Shown: one piece after another, positions 33,453 through 42,921 of the stretch
Layout of the letters: every line of letters begins with the position of its first letter
How positions within the stretch are numbered: the first letter of the stretch is position 1
Assembly: GCF_013393345.1 (NCBI RefSeq)
Contig: NZ_QJRF01000061.1
Coordinates: 186,001 to 250,000, forward strand
DNA: 64,000 nt
From: Pseudomonas taiwanensis
Lineage (GTDB): Bacteria > Pseudomonadota > Gammaproteobacteria > Pseudomonadales > Pseudomonadaceae
Direction: 5' to 3'
Notes under the pieces: generated by a model
What the model was told of the DNA's origin: nothing
Databases searched by the model: none
What the model saw: the letters and a program-made list of their open reading frames with translations, nothing else
Position numbers and translations under genes: made by a program

Positions 33453-34255
33453 CGCTCATCTGCCCCCTCTGCCAGGGCGCGCTGAGCGCCCGCGACCAGG
33501 GCCTGGCGTGCCCGGCGAACCATAGCTTCGACCGCGCACGCCAGGGCTACTACAACCTGCTGCCGGTGCAGCACAAGAACAGCCGCGACCCGGGCGACAA
33601 CGCCACCATGGTCGAGGCGCGTCGGCGCTTCCTCGACGGCGGCCACTATGCGCCGCTCGCCAATCGCCTGGCAGCGCTCGCTGCCGAACGTGATCCGGAG
33701 CGCTGGCTGGATATCGGCTGTGGCGAGGGCTATTACACGGGCCAACTGGCCATGGCCCTTCCCGCGACCGACGGCTATGCCCTGGACATCTCCCGCGAAG
33801 CAGTCAAACGCGCCTGCCGTCGCGCGCCGCAACTGCACTGGCTGGTGGCGAGCATGGCACGCGTGCCCCTGGCCGATGCCAGTTGCCAGCTACTCGCCAG
33901 CGTGTTCAGCCCACTGGACTGGCAGGAAGCATTGCGCCTGCTTTCTCCCGGAGGCGGACTGCTGCGAATGGGGCCAACCCGTGAGCACCTGCTGGAGCTG
34001 CGCCAGAAGCTCTACGACGAAGTTCGCGACTACGACGACCAGAAGCACCTGACACTGATCCCCGACGGCATGCGCCTGGCCCACAGCGAAACGCTGAGCT
34101 ACCGCCTGCGACTGGACGACGCGCAAGCCCGTGCCGATCTGCTGGCGATGACGCCTCACGGCTGGCGTGCCAGCGCCGAGCGCCGCGCGGCAGTGGTGGC
34201 AGCACCATTCGAGGTCACGGTTTCCATCCGCTACGATTGGATCGAACGAATCTAG
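33449..34255 (+). CDS. rlmA: 23S rRNA guanine N1-methyltransferase, RlmA family
   Basis: SAM-dependent enzyme of the RlmA family that methylates N1 of G745 (or G748) in helix 35 of 23S rRNA. The 268-residue protein starts with a zinc finger with ligands C5, C8, C21 and H25 ([15 protein letters not shown]), then the SAM motif [12 protein letters not shown] near residue 90 and [13 protein letters not shown]. The N-terminal [10 protein letters not shown] segment is characteristic of RlmA. The start overlaps dapE, so the two are coupled. Confidence 0.93.
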   Translation: MTLICPLCQGALSARDQGLACPANHSFDRARQGYYNLLPVQHKNSRDPGDNATMVEARRRFLDGGHYAPLANRLAALAAERDPERWLDIGCGEGYYTGQLAMALPATDGYALDISREAVKRACRRAPQLHWLVASMARVPLADASCQLLASVFSPLDWQEALRLLSPGGGLLRMGPTREHLLELRQKLYDEVRDYDDQKHLTLIPDGMRLAHSETLSYRLRLDDAQARADLLAMTPHGWRASAERRAAVVAAPFEVTVSIRYDWIERI

Positions 34256-34264
34256 GGAGTCCCC

Positions 34265-34636
34265 ATGCGCCAACCCGATATCGAGATCTACCTCAAGGAC
34301 GCCGACCAGGAGGCCGTCACCGCCTGGCTCAACGAGGCGCTGGGCACTTGCACGCCATGGCAGCAAAAAGGACAGACCTTCAAATGCCTGGCAGGGAGCA
34401 TTCCCGTGACCTGGCTGCCAAAAGCCGTGGGCAAATGGAACAGCGTCTATCTGGAGAGCGATAGGACGCCCTGGGAGGACGATCTGAGCTGTGCCCGCGC
34501 GGCCTTCACGGCGCTCGGCGTGGAAATCCGCTGCGCGCCTGGCGGCTGGCAGGAAGTACAAGGCGAGGAAGATGCCGACCGCTGGATCAAGGTGAATGCG
34601 GAAGGTGAGCAGGAGATCATCTGGCGCACCGATTGA
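34265..34636 (+). CDS. Conserved hypothetical protein
   Basis: A 123-residue protein with no function I recognise. It starts MRQPDIEIYLKDADQEAVTA, is mixed alpha/beta, soluble and acidic, and ends DRWIKVNAEGEQEIIWRTD. It lies 9 bp after rlmA and is followed by a bidirectional terminator facing the cold-shock gene. The same gene order (dapE, rlmA, this gene, cold-shock gene) occurs in P. aeruginosa to my memory, so it is a real conserved gene. Confidence 0.8.
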   Translation: MRQPDIEIYLKDADQEAVTAWLNEALGTCTPWQQKGQTFKCLAGSIPVTWLPKAVGKWNSVYLESDRTPWEDDLSCARAAFTALGVEIRCAPGGWQEVQGEEDADRWIKVNAEGEQEIIWRTD

Positions 34637-34671
34637 ACGATCGGCTGCCCGATGCAGGAATCGCAGAAAGC

Positions 34672-34704
34672 AAAAGGCCCGTCACTGACGGGCCTTTTGT
34701 TTTT
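34672..34704 (+). terminator. Bidirectional intrinsic terminator
   Basis: A 12-bp stem (aaaaggcccgtc/gacgggcctttt), 3-nt loop, then GTTTTT on the plus strand and TTTTGCTTT on the minus strand. It serves the convergent dapE-rlmA-hypothetical transcript and the cold-shock gene. Confidence 0.92.
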
Positions 34705-34709
34705 GAGTC

Positions 34710-34919
34710 TCAGACCTTGGCGACGTCTTCCGCCTGCAGGCCTTTCTGACCCTGGATCACGGAAAACTCTACCTTCTGGCCTTCCAGCAGAGAGCGATGG
34801 CCCTCGCCGCGGATAGCGCGGTAGTGAACGAATACATCAGGACCGCTTTCGCGCTGAATGAAACCATAGCCCTTGGCGTCATTGAACCACTTGACGGTTC
34901 CGACCTCACGATCAGCCAT
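34710..34919 (-). CDS. Cold-shock-domain protein, CspA family
   Basis: A 69-residue single OB-fold nucleic-acid-binding protein. RNP1 is KGYGFI (residues 16-21) and RNP2 VFVHY (about 29-33), after the standard GTVKWFNDA start. It is likely an RNA chaperone. MADREVG is taken as the start; five earlier codons are in frame but a GGAGAG site lies at proper distance before the chosen ATG. The leader is about 150 nt long, as in many cold-shock genes. Confidence 0.93.
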   Translation of the reverse strand: MADREVGTVKWFNDAKGYGFIQRESGPDVFVHYRAIRGEGHRSLLEGQKVEFSVIQGQKGLQAEDVAKV

Positions 34920-35100
34920 TACTGCTCTCTCCAACTCACAATTTTGTTGTTTACCCCCTTTAGTAGGGGTTTCGACGGTGCAGTAAGGACGTTCTTCTTG
35001 TTATTCCAACCCAGGCCGAATCAGGCTTGGAGCCGGCATTTCGAATGGCGTTCTTTTTCTGACCGCGACCGGAGTATACGACAAGAGTTCGTACTGAAAA
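34920..35100 (-). promoter_or_regulatory. Candidate promoter and long leader of the cold-shock gene
   Basis: On the minus strand TTTTCA (35100-35095), a 16-bp spacer and TATACT (35078-35073) make a credible sigma-70 promoter. It would give a 5' UTR of nearly 150 nt. Long structured leaders are a known feature of cspA-type mRNAs. The rest of the 325-bp gap up to 35244 shows only A/T-rich sequence and no gene. Confidence 0.5.
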
Positions 35101-35244
35101 GCACTTTTTTATGACAGTTCGGAATGGCCGCGCCATGCGGGCTGGACGCCCTTTTTTGGCTCTTTGGAAGTACAAAATGGGGCATAAGGGTAGGCGGAAA
35201 TGAACTATCCATTGTCCGATTTACCGCCCTCCCAATAACTTCAA

Positions 35245-36240
35245 CTATTTGGCGGCAAGTACGTCTTCGAGCTTCTTGGCCAACGCCTGATATTGGAATG
35301 GCTCCAACCTATAGGCCCAATCCAGTTTGCCCGGCACCTGCTCATCAGCAAGCTTCTGCTTGTCCTTGATGACCATCCAGGCTTGCTCGCCCTGGCTGAA
35401 AATCTCGCCGCGCAGCTCACCACCGTCGAAGGTGGAAAGGCTGAACTGAAGCATCGGCTTGCCCTTGAACTGCACTTGCGCCAGCGGGGCGTTGTCGGCG
35501 AATTCCAGACCCGCGAACAGCGTCGCCATACCGTTCGCCGCAGCCTCGTGCGCCAGCCGGCGCCCCTTGGGCAGCTGCTTGACTTTGAGGTTGGGCTCTT
35601 CGGCCGAATCGCGATAGACGGTCAAACGCTTGCCATCCGGATAGGTGACGTCCACCTGCCGCACGCTGGCGAAGGGAATGCCCGCGATTCGCCGATCCAG
35701 CCAGCCGAGTTCGTTCGCCGGCAAGGCAATGGTCTGGTCGATCAACCAGACCTGATTGTCACCGTAGAGACGCACCAGATGACCGCTACCCTGTTGCGCC
35801 GGCTTGCCCACGACAAGCTCCAGCGGTGGCTCGCCACCACGCTCCAGCTTGATCCGCGTGCCCTGCTCGTCGGGCGTGCCCTTGTCCGCCAGGCCGACTC
35901 GGCCATGCAGTTGCGGATTGGCTGTCTTGGCTTCCACCTTGCGCGCATCGGCCAGCGCGCGCAGCAGGGTCACCACGGGCAGCCCGGCGGCCGGGTAGTC
36001 CGCCTTGACCGGCAGCACCCAGAGGCCATCCTTGCGCGCGAGTTGCAGATCCGGCTGCCCAGGTATTTGCACGTCCAGTGCAGTCACGCCCGCCAGGTTG
36101 CCTTGCAAGGCAGGCAACAGCAGTTCGCGAGTGGCGCTGGCCGGCTGCGGTTGGGGCCGTGAGCTGTCGTGCTGGATGAAGTAGGCTGCGCCGAGGCCAG
36201 CGGCCAGCAGCGCAAGAACGATCAGACCTTTGCGTCCCAT
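35245..36240 (-). CDS. DUF4340 domain-containing membrane-anchored protein
   Basis: A 331-residue protein with one N-terminal membrane helix (KGLIVLALLAAGLGAAYFI) and a large periplasmic part. Its repeated beta-rich units (LQLARKDGLWVLPVKADYPA, VTYPDGKRLTVYRD) are typical of DUF4340. It is the last gene of the GldFG-type ABC operon, 10 bp after the GldG-like gene, with GAGGGAG before the ATG. DUF4340 proteins commonly accompany GldG-type genes; the function is unknown. The upstream open frame overlaps gldG and is ignored. Confidence 0.85.
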   Translation of the reverse strand: MGRKGLIVLALLAAGLGAAYFIQHDSSRPQPQPASATRELLLPALQGNLAGVTALDVQIPGQPDLQLARKDGLWVLPVKADYPAAGLPVVTLLRALADARKVEAKTANPQLHGRVGLADKGTPDEQGTRIKLERGGEPPLELVVGKPAQQGSGHLVRLYGDNQVWLIDQTIALPANELGWLDRRIAGIPFASVRQVDVTYPDGKRLTVYRDSAEEPNLKVKQLPKGRRLAHEAAANGMATLFAGLEFADNAPLAQVQFKGKPMLQFSLSTFDGGELRGEIFSQGEQAWMVIKDKQKLADEQVPGKLDWAYRLEPFQYQALAKKLEDVLAAK

Positions 36241-36250
36241 AGCGACTCCC

Positions 36251-38086
36251 TCAGGCCTTGCGCTGGCGGCGCCAGAACCACAGCACCAGCACACCCAGTG
36301 TCAGCACCAGCGGCACCAGGGCGATGTTGATGAATTTCAGGGTGCGACCCAGGTCTTCGATGTTGGCATTGAGTTGGAAGCGCACGTCGCGCAGTTCCTT
36401 GCGGATACGCAGTTTTTCCTGGACGAACTGCTGCAGGGTCGCCTGCTGCTCCGGGGTCAGTTCCAGGGCCTTGGTGGGGTCCTGGTTCTGCTGCAGGGAG
36501 GCCAGCTTCTGCTCGGTATCCGCCAGGCGCTGCTGGAGTACCTGCTCCTGCTCGCGGAACTTGACCTCGGCATCGCGCTGAAGCTTCTCCACCACGTCGA
36601 ACGGGCGGCTGTAGCGGCCGCGCGAGCGTACGCTGATCAGCGCATCGGAGCCGGCAAGGTTGTCCAGGGCGTTGATCGCGAAGCCCGAGTTGTCGGCCCA
36701 GGGCTGCGGTACACGCTGGCCGAAGAAGTCCTGTACCTGGACCCACATGCGGTCGCTGAGGATGTCGGTGTCGGCGACGGCGATCACGTTGATGTTCTCG
36801 GCAGACTTCAGACCGTCCTTGCGACCCTCGATCCCCTCGGGAAACGCCGATTGCGCCGGCCCGCTGATACGCGCAGCCAGGGTGTAACGCTCGCCAGTGG
36901 GCTTGAGCTCGCGAATCAACTCCTCGGGGTCCGAGAGCATCCCGAAGCGCTGCACGTCGAACGGCATGGAGTATTCGGAACTCTGGATCAGCGGCACGAA
37001 ATGGGTCTTGGCACCCTCCAGCGGCTTGAGAATGCCGGCGGTAGCCACGGTGATGTTTTCCAGGCCCGCAGTGCTGACATCGTTCTGGTCCAGGCTGTGC
37101 CTCGGCAGATTGAGCCAGCCGGCATGGCGCGCCGGCGGCTTGTCCGCCCCCACGCTGACCGACATCGCGTTGGCACCGTCACCCAACACCTTGCCCGGCA
37201 CCATTTGCAGGCCCCAGGCCTTGAACAGGGTATCCAGGTCAGACGATTTGTCCCCGCCCGGCTCACCCGGCATTTCCATACCGCTGTCCGCTTCGCTCCA
37301 GGGGTCGACGAAGGCCAGCAGCTTGCCCCCGCGCAGAACGAACTGGTCGATGGCGTACTGGGTCTGCTGCGGCAGGTTCTTCGGATGCACCAGCAGGAGT
37401 ACCGACACCGTCTCGGGAATCTGGTCGATATCGCTCTTCAGGCTCTCGATCTGGAACAGCTGGCGGACTTCTTCCATCACCATCCAGGGCTGGGTCGGCT
37501 GGCGGGTCATCATGTCGAAGCCGCCATTGAGCTTCAGCCCGGAGAGAATCCCCACCACCGGGCGCTCCGGCTTGGCCAGGCTCTGCACCAGGCGGCTGAC
37601 CTCGTACTCGAGGAACTCCTCCTGGTCTAGCGGGAAGAACGGAATGATCTGGGTGTCATCCACGCCATTGGTACCGGCCAGGCCGAAATAGATCTGGTCG
37701 CCACCCTGCTGCAGCGGCACCGCCTGCAAGCCGAATTCGGCAGCCTTGTCCTCGTCCTCGGAGAAAGGCTCGGGGTCGATGACGTGCAACTTGATCTTGC
37801 CACCGGCGGCACGTTCGTACGCCTTGAGCATCTCCTCCACGCGGCGGGCATAGTTGCGCAGCACGACCAGGTCCTTGGCGGACTTGTCGGAGTAGAAGAA
37901 GTACAGGTTGATGGGCTCGTCGATCTCGCCAAGGATCTGCTTGGTCCCGTCGGAGATGGTGTAGAGCTTCTGCTCGGTGAGGTCGACCCGCGCGTTGGTC
38001 AGGGTCAGCCCGGCGAGCATGTTGAAGGCCAGGAACGCCACGGCGATGAGCAGCAGCCCGGCACCGGAATACATCAGTCTTTTCAT
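36251..38086 (-). CDS. GldG-family ABC auxiliary protein
   Basis: A 611-residue protein with an N-terminal membrane helix (residues 5-28), a large periplasmic GldG/ABC-type domain that begins VDLTEQKLYTISDGTKQIL, as in IFT52/GldG-like proteins, a coiled-coil stretch (about 505-555, rich in E, Q and L) and a C-terminal helix (FINIALVPLVLTLGVLVLWFW) followed by a basic tail. The topology suggests a periplasmic body anchored at both ends. It is encoded 2 bp after the permease. In Bacteroidetes GldG acts with GldA/GldF in gliding and secretion; in Pseudomonas the role is unknown. Confidence 0.88.
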   Translation of the reverse strand: MKRLMYSGAGLLLIAVAFLAFNMLAGLTLTNARVDLTEQKLYTISDGTKQILGEIDEPINLYFFYSDKSAKDLVVLRNYARRVEEMLKAYERAAGGKIKLHVIDPEPFSEDEDKAAEFGLQAVPLQQGGDQIYFGLAGTNGVDDTQIIPFFPLDQEEFLEYEVSRLVQSLAKPERPVVGILSGLKLNGGFDMMTRQPTQPWMVMEEVRQLFQIESLKSDIDQIPETVSVLLLVHPKNLPQQTQYAIDQFVLRGGKLLAFVDPWSEADSGMEMPGEPGGDKSSDLDTLFKAWGLQMVPGKVLGDGANAMSVSVGADKPPARHAGWLNLPRHSLDQNDVSTAGLENITVATAGILKPLEGAKTHFVPLIQSSEYSMPFDVQRFGMLSDPEELIRELKPTGERYTLAARISGPAQSAFPEGIEGRKDGLKSAENINVIAVADTDILSDRMWVQVQDFFGQRVPQPWADNSGFAINALDNLAGSDALISVRSRGRYSRPFDVVEKLQRDAEVKFREQEQVLQQRLADTEQKLASLQQNQDPTKALELTPEQQATLQQFVQEKLRIRKELRDVRFQLNANIEDLGRTLKFINIALVPLVLTLGVLVLWFWRRQRKA

Positions 38087-38088
38087 GT

Positions 38089-38823
38089 TCAGTCGGCCTT
38101 CTTCAGATCGACCACCACAGCGGTGGCGGCCAGCCAGGCGGCGATCAGGGTGACGAAGTAGAGCAGGTCACGCAGATCGATCACGCCCTTGCTGATGGCA
38201 TCGAAACGGGTCAGGAAACTCAGCGAAGCCACGGCATCCAGCAGCCACTGCGGCGCCCAGCTGCTGAAAGCGTCCAGCACCAGTGGGAAGCCGCTGACGA
38301 TGAACAGGAAGCAGACGCTGACGGCGAGGATGAAGGCGATCACCTGGTTCTTCGCCAGTGCCGACATGCAGGAGCCAATGGCCAGGAAGGCCCCGGCCAG
38401 CAGCCAGCTGCCAATATAGCCGGTGACGATGGCGCCATTGTCCGGCTCACCCAGGTAGTTGACCGTGATCACCATCGGGAAGGTCAGCAGCAGTGCCAGC
38501 CCGGCGAAGGCCCAGGCGGCGAGAAACTTGCCCGTGACCGCCTCGAAGCGGGTGATCGGCAGGGTCATCAGCAACTCGATGGAGCCGGACTTGCGCTCCT
38601 CTGCCCAGAGTCGCATGGCGATGGCCGGCACGAGGAACAGGTAAAGCCACGGATGGAAGTTGAAGAACGGCGCGAGGCTCGCCTGACCACTCTCGTAGAA
38701 ACCGCCCAGGTAGAAGGTGAAGACCCCGGACAGCACCAGGAAGATCACGATGAACACATAGGCCAGCGGCGTGGCGAAATAGCTCGCCAGCTCGCGTTTG
38801 AAAATCACCGGCAACTGCCTCAT
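38089..38823 (-). CDS. ABC transporter permease, GldF/NosY type (ABC-2)
   Basis: A 244-residue integral membrane protein with six predicted helices, including LAYVFIVIFLVLSGVFTFYL and WLYLFLVPAIAMRLWAEER. The RLWAEERKSGSIELLMTLPI segment is the conserved ABC-2 cytoplasmic coupling motif of GldF/NosY permeases. It overlaps the ATPase gene by 4 bp. A lone half-size permease implies a homodimer or pairing with the GldG-like protein. Confidence 0.9.
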   Translation of the reverse strand: MRQLPVIFKRELASYFATPLAYVFIVIFLVLSGVFTFYLGGFYESGQASLAPFFNFHPWLYLFLVPAIAMRLWAEERKSGSIELLMTLPITRFEAVTGKFLAAWAFAGLALLLTFPMVITVNYLGEPDNGAIVTGYIGSWLLAGAFLAIGSCMSALAKNQVIAFILAVSVCFLFIVSGFPLVLDAFSSWAPQWLLDAVASLSFLTRFDAISKGVIDLRDLLYFVTLIAAWLAATAVVVDLKKAD

Positions 38824-39743
38824 GCCGCTTCTCCCCGGGTCAGTCGGCGGAATACTTCGTCGAGACGACCGCGCTCCACGTCCAGCTCCTTCACTTTCCA
38901 GCCCCGCTGGTGAATCAGTTGGTTCACCTGCGGGAAGATCACTTCGCCCGGCTTGGCCAGGATGGTCAGGCCGCCCGGGATAGCGTTCTCCTCGATGCCA
39001 GCCACGCCCGGAAGCACCGCCAGCGCCAGCATGTCCAGGGGTTCCTCGGCCACCAGGGTGACGGCCTGGTGATAACGCGAGCGGCTTTCCAGTTCGAACG
39101 GGGTGCCGTCCGCCACCACCTTGCCAGAGGCGATAACCAGCGCGCGGGTGCAGACCGCCGTGACCTCTTCGAGGATGTGGGTCGAGATGATCACGATCTT
39201 GTCGTGGGCCAGGCTCTTGATCAGTTGGCGCACCTGGTGCTTCTGGTTCGGGTCGAGGCCGTCGGTCGGCTCATCGAGAATCAGCACGCTGGGGTCATGG
39301 AGGATCGCCTGGGCCAGGCCGACACGGCGCTTGTAGCCCTTGGAGAGGGTTTCGATGGATTGGCCGAGGACGTTGTCCAGCTCCACCTGCCCCACCGCAC
39401 GGGCCACGCGGGCCTTCTTCTCGGCTCCGCGGAAACCGCGGACTTCAGCGATGAACTCGAGAAAGCCGCGCACCGTCATGTCGCCATAGCAGGGCGCACC
39501 TTCCGGCAGGTAGCCGACTTCCCGCTGGGCTTTCAGAGTCTGGGTCTGAATGTCGAAGCCGAAGATGCTGGCACTGCCGGAGGTCGGGGCGAGGAAGCCG
39601 GTGAGCATCTTCATGGTGGTGGACTTGCCCGCGCCGTTGGGGCCAAGGAACCCCAGCACCTCCCCCGGTGCGACGCTGAAGGACAGGTTATCCACGGCGG
39701 TATGCTGCGCGAAGCGCTTAGTCAGATTTGTTATTTCGATCAT
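38820..39743 (-). CDS. ABC transporter ATP-binding protein, GldA/CcmA type
   Basis: A 307-residue ATPase. The Walker A motif is GFLGPNGAGKSTTMK near residues 36-48; the signature is reduced to TLSKGYKRRVGLAQA, followed by Walker B VLILDEPTDGLDP and the H-loop ISTHILEEV. A C-terminal extension of about 90 residues (AVTLVAEEPLDMLALAVLPG onward) is usual in this subfamily. It is the first gene of the operon, divergent from plsB across 230 bp, so the operon promoter should lie there. Confidence 0.93.
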   Translation of the reverse strand: MIEITNLTKRFAQHTAVDNLSFSVAPGEVLGFLGPNGAGKSTTMKMLTGFLAPTSGSASIFGFDIQTQTLKAQREVGYLPEGAPCYGDMTVRGFLEFIAEVRGFRGAEKKARVARAVGQVELDNVLGQSIETLSKGYKRRVGLAQAILHDPSVLILDEPTDGLDPNQKHQVRQLIKSLAHDKIVIISTHILEEVTAVCTRALVIASGKVVADGTPFELESRSRYHQAVTLVAEEPLDMLALAVLPGVAGIEENAIPGGLTILAKPGEVIFPQVNQLIHQRGWKVKELDVERGRLDEVFRRLTRGEAA

Positions 39744-39973
39744 GGCCTTTAGTCCCAAAGGGAGCAGCCCCTGGCCATGCTGGCCACCGGGGCCTTGCAA
39801 AACGCCGGCGGACTATAAGGAGTGATCCGCCGCCATTGCAAGACGGGCATTTGTGCCAATAGTTGCAGGAATCTTCGGGCTAAAACGACGGCCCGCGCCT
39901 TTTTGCGACCCGACGGGGAATACGGCAAACTAGCCGCCCCGAGCAATTGCTCGTTTCACAGCATTACCCCGCC

Positions 39974-42472
39974 ATGACCCGCTCCCCCTTCCGCCGCCTT
40001 GCCTTTGGTGCCCTGCGCCGCCTGCTTTATCTGTGGGTACGTTCGGAAACCATCAACCAGTCGGCGTTCACCCTGAAGCTCGACCGCAGCAAGCCGGTGT
40101 TCTACGTCCTGCAACAACCGTCGGCCAGCGATCTGGCAGTGGTGGATCGGGAGTGCACCAAGGCCGGCCTGCCGCGCCCGGTACTGCCCGTGGCGGTGGG
40201 CGACCTGATGGAGCAGGCGGCCTTTTTCTATCTGCAACCCGAACCGGGCTGGCTCGGCGGCCAGGACAAGCGCGCGGCCTCCCCGACCCTGGTGCGGGTG
40301 CTGGGCGCCATCGAGCGGCAGGCTGTGGAAGACGCGCAGATCATCCCCGTGACGGTGTTCTGGGGTCAGTCGCCCGACCGCGAGACCAGCCCCTGGAAGC
40401 TGCTCTTCGCCGATAGCTGGGCGGTGACCGGCCGCCTGCGCAAGCTGGTCAGCATCCTCATTCTCGGACGCAAGACCCGCGTGCAGTTCTCCGCGCCCAT
40501 CCACCTGCGTGAACTGGTGGAGCAGGACAAGGGGCCGGAGCGCACCCTGCGCATGGTCAACCGCATCCTCCGCGTGCACTTCCGCAACCAGAAGACTGCG
40601 GTGATCGGCCCCGACCTTTCCCACCGCCGCAACCTGGTCAAGGGTCTGGTGCGCGGTCCACTGGTTCGCCAGGCCATCGCCGACGAAGCCGAGCGCGAGA
40701 AGATCAGCCTCGCCACCGCCGAAGCGCAGGCGCTGAAGTACGGCAACGAGATCGCCTCCGACTTCGCCTACACCGCCATCCGTTTCCTCGAAGTCGTGCT
40801 GTCCTGGTTCTGGAACAAGCTCTACGAGGGCATCAAGGTCAACCATATCGAGCAGGTGCAGGAGATCGTGCATGGCCACGAGGTCATCTACGTACCCTGC
40901 CACCGCAGCCATATCGACTACCTGCTGCTGTCCTACCTGCTGTTCCGCAATGGCCTGACACCGCCGCACATCGCCGCCGGCATCAACCTAAACATGCCGG
41001 TGATCGGCGGCCTGCTGCGCCGTGGCGGTGCCTTCTTCATGCGCCGCACCTTCAAGGGCAATCCCCTGTACACGGCGGTATTCAATGAATACCTGCACAC
41101 CCTCTTCAGCCGCGGCTTCCCGGTGGAGTACTTCGTCGAGGGCGGGCGCTCGCGCACCGGGCGCATGCTGCATCCGAAAACCGGCATGCTCGCCATCACC
41201 CTGCGCAGCTTCCTGCGCTCCTCACGCCTGCCCATCGTCTTCGTGCCCGTGTACATCGGCTATGAGCGCGTGCTGGAAGGCCGCACCTACCTGGGTGAAT
41301 TGCGCGGCGCGAGCAAGAAGAAGGAATCCATCTTCGACATCTTCAAGGTCATCGGCGCCCTCAAGCTGCGGTTCGGCTCGGTGGCGGTGAACTTTGGCGA
41401 GCCGATCAAGCTGGCCGAATTCCTCGACCAGCAGCAGCCGGACTGGCGCACCCAGGAGTTGGGCCCGCAGTTCCGCCCGGCCTGGCTCAACGACACCACC
41501 AACCAGCTCGCCGTACGCATCGCCCGCCACCTCAACGACGCGGCAGCGATCAATCCGGTCAACCTGGTGGCCCTGGCGCTGCTTTCCACCAGCCGCCTGG
41601 CCCTGGATGAACGCGCCCTGACCCGAGTGCTCGACCTCTACCTGGCACTGATTCGCGCCGTGCCTTACTCGCCCCACGCCACCCTGCCGGAAGGCGACGG
41701 TCAGGCGCTGATCCAGTACGTGCAGAGCATGAACCTGCTGGCCGAACAGAAAGACGCGCTGGGCAAGATCCTCTACCTGGACGAGCAGAACGCCGTCCTC
41801 ATGACCTACTACCGCAACAACGTCCTCCACGTCTTCGCCCTGCCCGCACTGCTCGCGTGCTTCTTCCAGAGCAGCGCGCGGATGAGCCGCGAGCAGATCC
41901 TGCGCTACACCCGCGCCCTGTATCCCTACCTGCAGGCCGAGCTGTTCATCCGCTGGGACGCCAGCGAACTGGAAGGCGTGGTGGACCAGTGGCTGGCGGC
42001 CTTCGTCGAGCAGGGTTTGCTCAAGGTGGAGGGTGACGTCTACGTGCGTCCGGCCCCGAGCTCGCGGCAGTTCGTCCTGCTGACCCTGCTGGCCCGAGCC
42101 ATCGTCCAGACGCTGCAGCGTTTCTACATGGCCATCGCCCTGCTGCTGAACGCCGGACAGAACCAGCTGAGCGCCGAGGAACTGGAAGACCTCTGCACCG
42201 TCATGGCCCAGCGCCTGTCGATCCTCCACGGCCTTAACGCCCCGGAGTTCTTCGACAAGAGCCTGTTCCGCCACTTCATCCAGACCCTGCTGGACCAGCG
42301 CGTGCTGCGCCGGGACGACGCCGGCAAGCTGGGTTATCACGAACTGCTCGGCGAACTGGCCGAGGGCGCCGCCAAGCGCGTGCTCCCCGCAGAGATTCGC
42401 CTGTCCATCCGCCAAGTGGCATTCGATCGCCAGGCCGAAGCGGAACCGGAAGCCGTGGTAGAAGCTGGCTGA
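39974..42472 (+). CDS. plsB: Glycerol-3-phosphate acyltransferase PlsB
   Basis: Inner-membrane-associated enzyme acylating the sn-1 position of glycerol-3-phosphate, the first step of phospholipid synthesis. The 832-residue protein has the HX4D motif in [13 protein letters not shown] near residue 309, the GAFFMRRTF block and [11 protein letters not shown] near 386 for G3P binding, then [13 protein letters not shown]. The long C-terminal region is that of the large PlsB type. [12 protein letters not shown] is preferred over an ATG nine codons earlier. Divergent from the GldFG-type operon. Confidence 0.96.
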   Translation: MTRSPFRRLAFGALRRLLYLWVRSETINQSAFTLKLDRSKPVFYVLQQPSASDLAVVDRECTKAGLPRPVLPVAVGDLMEQAAFFYLQPEPGWLGGQDKRAASPTLVRVLGAIERQAVEDAQIIPVTVFWGQSPDRETSPWKLLFADSWAVTGRLRKLVSILILGRKTRVQFSAPIHLRELVEQDKGPERTLRMVNRILRVHFRNQKTAVIGPDLSHRRNLVKGLVRGPLVRQAIADEAEREKISLATAEAQALKYGNEIASDFAYTAIRFLEVVLSWFWNKLYEGIKVNHIEQVQEIVHGHEVIYVPCHRSHIDYLLLSYLLFRNGLTPPHIAAGINLNMPVIGGLLRRGGAFFMRRTFKGNPLYTAVFNEYLHTLFSRGFPVEYFVEGGRSRTGRMLHPKTGMLAITLRSFLRSSRLPIVFVPVYIGYERVLEGRTYLGELRGASKKKESIFDIFKVIGALKLRFGSVAVNFGEPIKLAEFLDQQQPDWRTQELGPQFRPAWLNDTTNQLAVRIARHLNDAAAINPVNLVALALLSTSRLALDERALTRVLDLYLALIRAVPYSPHATLPEGDGQALIQYVQSMNLLAEQKDALGKILYLDEQNAVLMTYYRNNVLHVFALPALLACFFQSSARMSREQILRYTRALYPYLQAELFIRWDASELEGVVDQWLAAFVEQGLLKVEGDVYVRPAPSSRQFVLLTLLARAIVQTLQRFYMAIALLLNAGQNQLSAEELEDLCTVMAQRLSILHGLNAPEFFDKSLFRHFIQTLLDQRVLRRDDAGKLGYHELLGELAEGAAKRVLPAEIRLSIRQVAFDRQAEAEPEAVVEAG

Positions 42473-42482
42473 CCCGCATCCC

Positions 42483-42509
42483 CGCCAGGCCTTCGGGCCT
42501 GGCGCTTTC
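42483..42509 (+). terminator. Intrinsic terminator of plsB
   Basis: A 9-bp stem (cgccaggcc/ggcctggcg) closed by a TTCG tetraloop, then CTTTCC, ten bases after the plsB stop. Confidence 0.75.
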
Positions 42510-42654
42510 CTGTACCGCCCGCTTTAGACCGTTCCTACAGGACATCCGGACCGCTTCCGGCAGGCGTGGCCGGGACCACTTCGTACCATTCGGCGCTGCA
42601 TCGCCTCGGTCCATCGAGCACATCACCAGCCCTGAACACGGAAGGCCCCGTCCC

Positions 42655-42921
42655 ATGCTCCTGAGAACCATCACTGTCGAGAACGGCACTGGAGAGGTGG
42701 TCAACGCTGCCGTCCTGTGCAGCTTCGCCATTCCCCAGATCGATAGAAACATCCTCGTCTACACCCTCAACGAAGAAGACCGCCACGGCACCGCGAAGGT
42801 GTACGTGACCAGCGCCGTTCCCCAGGAGAACGGCTATCGCCTGGCCAATCTGGAATCGGAGCAGGAATGGCAGTGCGCCCTGGCGGTGCTCAAGCAGATC
42901 ACCAAGGGGGAGCAATCGTGA
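42655..42921 (+). CDS. Small protein of unknown function
   Basis: An 88-residue soluble acidic protein, MLLRTITVENGTGEVVNAAV..., predicted as mostly beta strands followed by a C-terminal helix (EQEWQCALAVLKQITKG). GGAAGG lies nine bases before the ATG. Its stop overlaps the GTG start of the coiled-coil gene by 4 bp (GTGA), so the two are almost certainly translated together. The residue pattern (ILVYTLNEED, NGYRLANLESEQEW) loosely recalls small regulators such as DUF1292, but I cannot place it in a family. Confidence 0.75.
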   Translation: MLLRTITVENGTGEVVNAAVLCSFAIPQIDRNILVYTLNEEDRHGTAKVYVTSAVPQENGYRLANLESEQEWQCALAVLKQITKGEQS

